DNA of 64,000 bases from Ciona intestinalis. Lineage: Eukaryota > Chordata > Ascidiacea > Phlebobranchia > Cionidae. Shown here piece after piece: positions 58,401 through 64,000 of this stretch. The stretch covers positions 2,897,557 through 2,961,556 of the forward strand of contig NC_020172.2 of assembly GCF_000224145.3 (NCBI RefSeq), written 5' to 3'. The notes below the pieces were generated by a model. The model ran no database searches, was not told the origin of the DNA, and saw only the letters and a list, made by a program, of their open reading frames with translations. The stretch's first letter is position 1, and every line of letters starts with the position of its first letter. A program made the translations under genes and the position numbers.

Positions 58401-59590
58401 CGTATGGAAAATTGCGATATTAAAACACAATAAATGGCGCCGTGGTTAGCACGCCTGCCTCGACCAGAGAGTTTAAGGCTCGACGCTGTTACATTTATAG
58501 GAGTATTATTCTTCGAAAAGTTACAGATATATAGTAACTTATTGTAAACAGGCTCGATGTGTGTGTGTCGTTGACCCACCACGCGAGGAAAAAGTAGTTT
58601 AAATTCTTTTAATTCAGGTTTATATACACTTATCAGTATTCAGCTACATAATATCATAAAACGTTCAATAGAACGAGTTTTAACATGAACTTTCATCCAT
58701 TCCAGCTTCATACAGTTTGAGCGACACCTCAATCATTTTCATATCCGCGCTTGCTTGCATCGTCTTTATCGTCATTGTTGTCATTATACTTCGGGTAAGA
58801 ATAAGTTTAAAATTAGCTCGTTTATTTAGGATATACAGTGGGGTGGGGGAAGATGGGACACCTTTAGCACATAATATATATAATATATAAAATGTGTTTT
58901 AAACAATTAACAACGGTCTATGGGAGTCGTAAGGATACAGTTTTATAATTATTTGAATGTTCTTTGTTTACTACCAAAATTGACGAGAAGATAGAATATG
59001 GGACACCTTTACTTCGGGTAAGAATAAGTTTAAAATTAGCTCGTTTATATAAAGTGGGTTGGGTTAAGATGTTTCATATTTTATTTCACTTTATCGTCCC
59101 ATTTAGTAGTAAACAAAGAATATTTACTGAATTCTAAAACCTTATACACACGATTATAAAAGAGTGTTATTAATTGTTAAAACACGATTAGGATATACAG
59201 TGGGGTGGGGGAAGATGGGACACCTTTAGCACATAATATATATAATATATAAAATGTGTTTAAAACAACTACCAACAATCAGTGAAAGTCGTGAGAAAAC
59301 GGTTTTATAATTGTTTGAATGTTCTGTGTTTACTACCAAATACGATGAGAAAGTAAAATGAAAAGGTGTCTCATCTTCCCCACCCTATACTATATATGGT
59401 ATACTATGCCTTATTATGGCACCCAATTTACCATACAGTCCTGTATAAATGTAAACGCAATATATTTCCACAGACGTGTAAAAGATCTCGTGGTGTTGAG
59501 CAGCAGTCATATACTTTAAAAAGTGGGCCACAAACGGAGACCGATCCTTCGGTTCAAGGAGTGACATATAACGTTGAAGAAATTGAATAA
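52410..59590 (+). CDS. Single-pass membrane protein with ten EGF-like domains and a Thr/Ala stalk
   Basis: I do not recognise an orthologue. Fourteen exons: 52410-52470, 52522-52626, 53071-53235, 53908-54039, 54437-54568, 54861-54980, 55128-55268, 55525-55656, 55966-56082, 56687-56815, 57238-57369, 57924-58325, 58706-58794, 59474-59590; 657 residues. It starts with a signal peptide ([18 protein letters not shown]), a short unique region, and ten EGF-like domains, one per exon. Most open with the calcium-binding type D(L/I/V)(N/D)EC. Exon 12 fuses the last, apparently incomplete EGF to a stalk of repeated Thr-Ala-Thr. Exon 13 is the membrane segment ([20 protein letters not shown]) and exon 14 a 38-residue tail ending VTYNVEEIE. 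All EGF exons are symmetric, phase 1-1. The layout suggests an adhesion or recognition receptor, which is inference. Confidence 0.85.
52782..52850 (+). mobile_element. Family A MITE fragment
   Basis: TAGTAGGGTAGGGAAATATG plus about 45 bp of interior, then cut off. Confidence 0.8.
52848..53012. repeat. Family D repeat
   Basis: GCGACAAAACAAATGCG on the left and TGATTATTATCAAGTTAGAC on the right, as at 48690-49003 without the TTAA element. Confidence 0.45.
53294..53483 (-). mobile_element. Family A MITE, EGF gene intron 3
   Basis: TAGTAGGGTGGGAGGATATG to CGTCTCCCCCCGCCCTA. Confidence 0.85.
53505..53805 (+). mobile_element. Family B SINE with an expanded ATTC tail
   Basis: The worn SINE body ends in GCTGACACGAGG and runs into about 27 ATTC units (53681-53789). 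Confidence 0.8.
54120..54290 (+). mobile_element. Family B SINE fragment, EGF gene intron 4
   Basis: GGTGGTCACTAATGGGTTGT to GAGGATTAAGCAAGTTACAA. Confidence 0.75.
54612..54811 (-). mobile_element. Family A MITE, EGF gene intron 5
   Basis: TATAGGGTGGGGGAAGATGG to ATCTTCCCCCGCCTTACTA. Confidence 0.85.
55293..55481 (-). mobile_element. Family A MITE, EGF gene intron 7
   Basis: CAGTAGGGTGGGGAAAGATG to CCTCCCCCCACCCTACTA. Confidence 0.85.
55732..55925 (+). mobile_element. Family A MITE, EGF gene intron 8
   Basis: TAATAGGGTGGGGAGG to GATGTCCCATCTTCCCATAC. Opposite orientation to its neighbours. Confidence 0.8.
56131..56330 (-). mobile_element. Family A MITE, EGF gene intron 9
   Basis: GTATAGGGTGTGGGGAGATG to CATCTTCCCCCGCCCTACTA. 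Confidence 0.85.
57003..57182 (-). mobile_element. Family A MITE, EGF gene intron 10
   Basis: TAGTAGGGTGGGGTAAGATG to GGTGTCCCATTTTTGCCTAC. Confidence 0.8.
57418..57614 (-). mobile_element. Family A MITE, EGF gene intron 11
   Basis: GGGATGAGGGAAGATA to GTCCCGTCTCACCCCGCCCT. Confidence 0.8.
57642..57795. mobile_element. Second copy of the telomere-like TIR element
   Basis: GGCACTAGTGAAGAATTC to GGGGGAGGATTCTTCACTAC, with only a few TTAG-like units inside. Relative of 47801-48045. Confidence 0.65.
58078..58250 (+). repeat. Coding ACAGCA microsatellite (Thr/Ala stalk)
   Basis: Alternating ACA and GCA codons within exon 12 of the EGF gene, opening with ACACCAGCAACACCAGC. Confidence 0.9.
58432..58600 (+). 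mobile_element. Family B SINE, mostly the tRNA-like head
   Basis: GGCGCCGTGGTTAGCACGCC, GAGTTTAAGGCTCGACGCTG, then a shortened 3' part with CCACGCGAGGAAAAAG. Confidence 0.75.
58789..59046 (+). repeat. Duplicated exon-13 donor and intron start
   Basis: TACTTCGGGTAAGAATAAGT and the next AAAATTAGCTCG occur at 58789 (the true exon-13 end and donor) and again at about 59009 between MITE pieces. Confidence 0.85.
58833..59393. mobile_element. Cluster of three family A MITE copies
   Basis: Starts at 58833, about 59050 (reverse) and 59196. The first and third share the same left flank and an unusual ATATATATAATATATAAAATG interior, so one is a local copy of the other. EGF gene intron 13. Confidence 0.8.
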
Positions 59591-59655
59591 AACTGACAAA
59601 TAACCTGGTTTAATTAAAACATACAGGGATGATTACAACATTTTCGTGAAACATA

Positions 59656-59820
59656 TAGTAGGGTGGGGTAAAATGGGACACCGTTTTAAACAAAGAACTC
59701 TTCAAGAATTATAAAACTGTATATCCTTACGACTCCCGTAAACCGTTGTTAATTGTTTAAAACAGACTCATAGGATATTTGGATATTATGGGCTAAAAAT
59801 GTCTTTCTCCACCCTGCTAT
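59656..59820 (-). mobile_element. Family A MITE
   Basis: TAGTAGGGTGGGGTAAAATG to CTTTCTCCACCCTGCTA; shortened inside. Confidence 0.8.
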
Positions 59821-60424
59821 ATAGTAACGATTTCTCTCACGTTCGCCTGCGGTAAAATGGTAATGGTATGTTACCTCTTTACTGATAAAAAGGGTAGAAG
59901 CTCGATAGTGCATTTAATGTTTTTATTTAAAAACATGTTTACCGCTGGAAACTGAAAAATACAGCTTTAATTTATTTGGCAGTTTTTTTGGTTGCCAATG
60001 CGGTACATATGAAACCTATTAAGTTTTATATGTTCCGGCATACGTGATATTAAACATGTGAAATTGTTATGCAAACTTCAAGTATTACGTCTTCAAAACT
60101 TGTCAGCAACTCAGTTTCGCTATGTTCGAATTTTAAAGCTAAAATACCGGATCTGTCTGTAATTCAGTTTCATAAATCTGCATAAACCCAAATCGCAGGG
60201 CTGTATAAGGTTACATGTTGCGTAGTGCAAGGCAATGGGCGAAACAAACAGGAAAATACTTCCTTTTAATTTTAAATCGATTTTCTTGAGCGGAAGCTAT
60301 TGCCAGACTTGATTGTTTTCGATCTGCGACGAATTGGTTTTCAAATGCTTTGGAATTGCAAAAGAAATAGAGATAATTCAAGAGCAGAATTTGTTGTGGG
60401 AAAGAAAAGTGAAAATTCGAACTC

Positions 60425-60431
60425 TATATAA
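60425..60431 (+). promoter_or_regulatory. TATA box of the transferrin gene
   Basis: TATATAA 64 bp before the ATG, which would put transcription start near 60455. It is the clearest core promoter in the window. Confidence 0.65.
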
Positions 60432-60494
60432 ATCGCAGTCGAAATAGCTTTATTCACATTACTACCCAGACGGAACACAACGAAGAAGAAGAAG

Positions 60495-63400
60495 ATGAAT
60501 TCTCTACTTTACTTCTGCGCACTTTGTGTTATACTGTGTAAGTACCTTGTACTATATAATGTGACCATTCGTTTAGAATAGCAGTCGGCTTTAAAGAGGA
60601 TTAACCCAAAGATTGGTTCATGATGTTATAAAAAACAAAAAAAAATCTTACTTTACAGCAAGTCCAGCATATGGTTACCGTTGGTGTTGCAAGTCGATTG
60701 CCGAGTTTCGGAAATGTTCGGTGTTAAGTGGAGGAAACAGCGCATTCCAGTTCAGCTGTGTACTTGCCAATGGAACTGCTGACTGCATGGACAAAATTGC
60801 GGTAATTAAAAGTGCACGTATTGCTGGCCTAAAATTTTGACGTTGTAATTTTCGAGCACTTGTTGTATAGTAGGGTGGGGAAAGATGGGAAACGTTTTCG
60901 CTACATTTTGTCCCGTTTGTCCCATTTAGTGGTAAAAAAGAATATTTTAATTATATATTTTAAGTTATATGACCGTAGCCTAACGACTTAAAACGGCGGT
61001 TGTTAATTGCTAAAAAGGGGTTGGAAAATATGGATATTATTATTTATATAACGGTATCCCATCTTATCCCCCCAGCAGTATACATATAATTTGCTTGCAT
61101 AATACTTTGTATTCTAATCTGTAAACAATCTTATTTCAGCACGATACCGCTGATATAATAGACCTGGACAGCGGGGACGTTTTCAAATACAGAGATCAAA
61201 TAACAGTTATCGGTGCTGAAGATTACGGCAATGGAGGTATGGGTTATAATATATCTGCGTAATGAGTGAATGTAGCTTATCTTTACGAATTAACAACAGT
61301 CGTTATATAACACGGTTGTTCTGTTTCGTGCACCTCGTGTTTTGTCAAAGTTAATTCCTATGAGCTTTGCGAGTGATTATTAATACTTCTACCATTGTGT
61401 GTATGTGTCCTTGGGTAAAACACTTAACCACAATTACTCCAACCCAGTGTTTAACAATCATAATTGTCAGCCAAACAAAAAAATACCTCAAAGTATCACA
61501 CAAAAAAGTTACATATAAGTGGTAACTCGTAAGTTGGCACAAGGTGTATAAAACGGAACACTTGTTCTTTTACAGCTTCCATTGCCCCGCCATGCGAGGA
61601 TAATTAAGTTAATTTTGTTCATCTATTCAAAAATTATTAATTGATTTCATTTTTCGTCTGATTAAAACGTATTCAATATCCAATACCAATTTACTACAGT
61701 TGCCAAATACCACGCTATTGCCGTCGTTCGTAAGAACGCAGACCCAAGCATTAGTTTGCATAACCTTGCTCATCGAAGAACCTGCCATACAGCTGTGGGG
61801 AAAACGGCAGGTTGGAACATGCCTATAGGATGGATGATACGCAACAACATCAGTCCGAGTGAGTATAACATTTATACAGTATAGGGTGGGGGAAGATGGG
61901 ACACCTTTTTATTCTATTTTCTCGCCCCGTTTAGTAGTAAACAAGGATCCTATAAATAATTATAAAACCGTATCTTCACGCCTCCCATAGGCCGTTATTG
62001 TTTAAAACACGATCAGGATATTTGGATATTATGTGAAAGTCTCCCGTGTCCCTCCACCCTACTATACATATATATTATAAATTAAAGTCCTTTTTTATAC
62101 CAGGCAATTTCGACAGCAGTTGTGCTCCTGGCGCCATGGACCCAGAACACCAAGACGTTGTTCCAGATAACGACTACGAAAAATGGTGCCGAAACTGCAT
62201 CGGTGACGTGTTAGGTAGACACGTATGCGACCGAGATCAAGACGAACGTTTTTACGGTTACGACGGTGCATTCGAGTAAGCATACAGTTTTGTGATTCAA
62301 ATTATAATCAAAGTGACAATTAATTTTTTTTAATTTTTTTCAGAGGCCAGTTTTCTACGTTTTTTATCCTAATTATATCTTTTGAAAAAAAGCCTTTAAT
62401 TGACCAAATTTGTTTTCATTATTTTTTGTCCCACTTGGTGTAAACAAAAAAAACAGTCAAAAAGTTATAAAACTATATCCTCGCGACACCAATAGACCGC
62501 TGTTAATTGTTTAAAACACGATCAGTACATTCGAATATTATGTGCTAAAGGTGTCCTGTCTTCCCCCACGCTACTTATAGTAACGATTTCTCTCCGTGTT
62601 TAAAATTTGTGTTATACATATATAAGTTACACGCGTATTAATACCTCACGGCAGAGGCTAAGTACAAAATGTATCCTTTACAGTTGCATGAGTTCTGGCA
62701 GTGGGGACGTGGCGTTTATAAAAGAAACTATCATTCTTAAAAAGGATTTCCAAAACTATATGCTGTTGTGTCCAGATTCACCGCGCAGGTAAAAATTCCC
62801 AGCTTTGCTTGACATTCCTACAAAGCTGATAACTACGAAATCAGATTAGCTTGTACAAGTTACAATTCCATGTCAAGGCGTGAAGCTTGTAAATACATTT
62901 GGGAATAATATGTTTCCTAAAATTTCTTTGTCGAATATTATCACTTTCTAATACAAGCTTTGTAATACAAGAAATAAATATGATTTTTTTAACAGATCAA
63001 GCCTTTTTTAAAGAGGAATTCCTTTAAATACGTTTGGAAAAACTTTCTTTAAAAATTTCCCTCGTCGATTATTATCAATTTCTAACCTCGTTATACAAGA
63101 AATAAATAGAATAATTCTTTTACAGAGCAAGCCCTCTTGAATGGAGAAACTGCAACCTGGGTCGTGTTCCCTCTCATGGCGTTGTTATGAAACGAGGCAC
63201 ATCAGCCGATGTGATAAACCACACACTTGAAATTCTCCGCGCATCAGCAGTAAGTTTGCTTAAGATCTAGTGTTTTTGGGCAAAGTTAGCAGAGACGTTG
63301 GTTTGAGGTAACTCTAAATCCTACGGCGTTCGCACGTTTTATTCTTATATACTGACATATGCGTCCTGTTTAGCCATTAATATTAACCTATATAGTAGGG

Positions 63401-63813
63401 TGGGCGCAACCACATCAATCTGAGTGAGTATAACATTTGTATAGTAGGGTGGGAAAGATGGGCCACCTTTTCATTCGATTTCCTCACTCCATTTGGTAGT
63501 AAACAAAGAACATTCAAATAATTATAAAACCGTATCTTCACGACTCCTATGGATCGCTGTTAACTGTTAAAAAAAATCAGGATATTTGAATATTACGTGA
63601 ATGCGTCTGGTCTGCCCATTCTACTATAGGCCTACATATATATTCCAGGCAAGTATACACAACTTTAGCACTCTGATGGGAAAAAATCTACTCTGGAGTT
63701 CTTCCACTCGTGGATTTGTTAATGCGCCCGCAGATCCTCAGGAGTTCTTAGGCCACGATTTCTTCTGCAACACGTATTCGATTACTTATGGAGAACCCCA
63801 CCAAGATTGCTAA
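60495..63813 (+). CDS. Monolobal transferrin (nicatransferrin-like)
   Basis: A secreted iron carrier with a single lobe. Eight exons: 60495-60537, 60659-60801, 61140-61236, 61700-61858, 62104-62275, 62684-62788, 63126-63249, 63649-63813; 335 residues, half of a vertebrate transferrin. It begins with a signal peptide (MNSLLYFCALCVIL..AYG) and then YRWCCKSIAEFRKC, the usual lobe start. The four iron ligands of a transferrin lobe are in place: Asp in IIDLDSGDVF, Tyr in AKYHAIAVV, Tyr in FYGYDGAF and His in VPSHGVVM. The carbonate site reads CHTAVGKTAGW: the Thr is kept but the usual Arg is Lys. The lobe ends in HQDC and a stop with no second lobe. It matches the single-lobe transferrin described from Ciona intestinalis. 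Confidence 0.95.
60868..61080 (-). mobile_element. Family A MITE, transferrin intron 2
   Basis: TAGTAGGGTGGGGAAAGATG to GTATCCCATCTTATCCCCC. Confidence 0.8.
61260..61625. mobile_element. Two family B SINE pieces in opposite orientation
   Basis: A reverse 3' end at 61260-61350 (GAATGTAGCTTATCTTTACG) is followed by a forward copy from about 61375 (GTGTATGTGTCCTTGGGTAA) to GCGAGGATAATTAAGTTAAT. Transferrin intron 3. Confidence 0.7.
61882..62065 (-). mobile_element. Family A MITE, transferrin intron 4
   Basis: TATAGGGTGGGGGAAGATGG to GTGTCCCTCCACCCTACTA. Confidence 0.85.
62400..62577 (-). mobile_element. Family A MITE missing its left end, transferrin intron 5
   Basis: Interior TCAAAAAGTTATAAAAC, AGACCGCTGTTAATTG and right end CTGTCTTCCCCCACGCTACT. 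Confidence 0.75.
63392..63627 (-). mobile_element. Family A MITE with a fragment and an exon-4 tail copy, transferrin intron 7
   Basis: A MITE tip (TAGTAGGGTGGGCG) at 63392, then a copy of the exon-4 end and donor, then a MITE copy from 63442 to 63627. Confidence 0.8.
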
Positions 63814-64000
63814 TATCGTTTCAACATCGAAATTTAGTCATCTTGATGTATATAGTATTGTGAATATTATTGTGTGACATTATAAAGGACACACATGAGT
63901 TTGTGCTACTAAAGCTACTGTTTCATTTACTATTAATTAGACAAGTTTAGCACATAACAGAAGACGTTTATTTTAATGTAAAACTTAGCTTTACATCGAG
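63814..64000 (+). other. Transferrin 3' flank
   Basis: AT-rich sequence after the stop; no canonical AATAAA within the window. Confidence 0.5.

Larger units (their letters stand above)
59591..60494. other. Intergenic region EGF gene-transferrin
   Basis: A family A MITE at 59656-59820 and then about 670 bp of unique sequence up to the transferrin start, with a TATA box at 60425. Confidence 0.55.

Noticed and set aside
58437-58490. Possible tRNA gene
   Set aside because: The A- and B-box-like words belong to the SINE head; there is no complete cloverleaf and the same text recurs at other SINE copies.

Overview
This window is animal nuclear DNA, AT-rich, with many short introns that almost all use GT..AG sites. 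It most likely comes from the sea squirt Ciona. Three things point there: protein sequences close to chordate orthologues, a single-lobe transferrin of the kind described from Ciona intestinalis (nicatransferrin), and dense interspersed repeats that fit the Ciona MITE and composite SINE (called Cimi-1 and Cics-1 in the literature, names from memory). I could not separate C. intestinalis/robusta from related species by reading alone.

Layout. (1) 1-6.3 kb: a head-to-head pair, the 5' part of the kinase PDPK1 (minus) and the ribosome-export GTPase LSG1 (plus). (2) 7.0-16.3 kb: TM9SF1, ten exons. (3) 18.3-22.2 kb: CHMP4, an ESCRT-III subunit. Its last exon and 4.6-5.2 kb of downstream DNA occur twice (21296-25852 and 25978-31207), separated by a 125-base N gap. 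This is either two unmerged haplotypes or a real tandem duplication. (4) 32.7-42.5 kb: a MICAL-like gene with a CH domain, half a LIM domain, six acidic NPF motifs and a bMERB domain. (5) 44.1-51.6 kb: a head-to-head pair, UPF0193/C22orf23 (minus) and CFAP410 (plus); CFAP410 is ciliary and UPF0193 is probably so. They share a 0.65-kb promoter region with a candidate RFX X-box. (6) 52.4-59.6 kb: a single-pass receptor-like protein with ten EGF-like domains and a Thr/Ala stalk. (7) 60.5-63.8 kb: monolobal transferrin with its own TATA box. For every complete gene the exon lengths I assembled sum to a multiple of three and the phases agree at each junction.

The genes do not form one pathway. Two themes recur: membrane traffic (TM9SF1, CHMP4, MICAL-like) and cilia (UPF0193, CFAP410). 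I saw no rRNA, no true tRNA gene, no CRISPR array and no recognisable retrovirus-like element.

Mobile DNA is the main non-genic content. Family A is a roughly 190-bp MITE with TAGTRGGGTGGGGGAAG termini; there are about 35 full or partial copies, in nearly every intron of the EGF gene. Family B is a tRNA-headed SINE with an ATTC tail. Smaller families include a foldback element, a 1.04-kb terminal-inverted-repeat element nested inside a SINE, a TTAA-flanked MITE, an inverted-repeat element with telomere-like internal repeats, and a roughly 200-bp dispersed repeat. The most unusual structures are three decayed copies of the CHMP4 exon-4 acceptor region, two places where an exon tail with its splice donor was copied next to a MITE, and an unrecognised chain of exon-like blocks in the duplicated segment.
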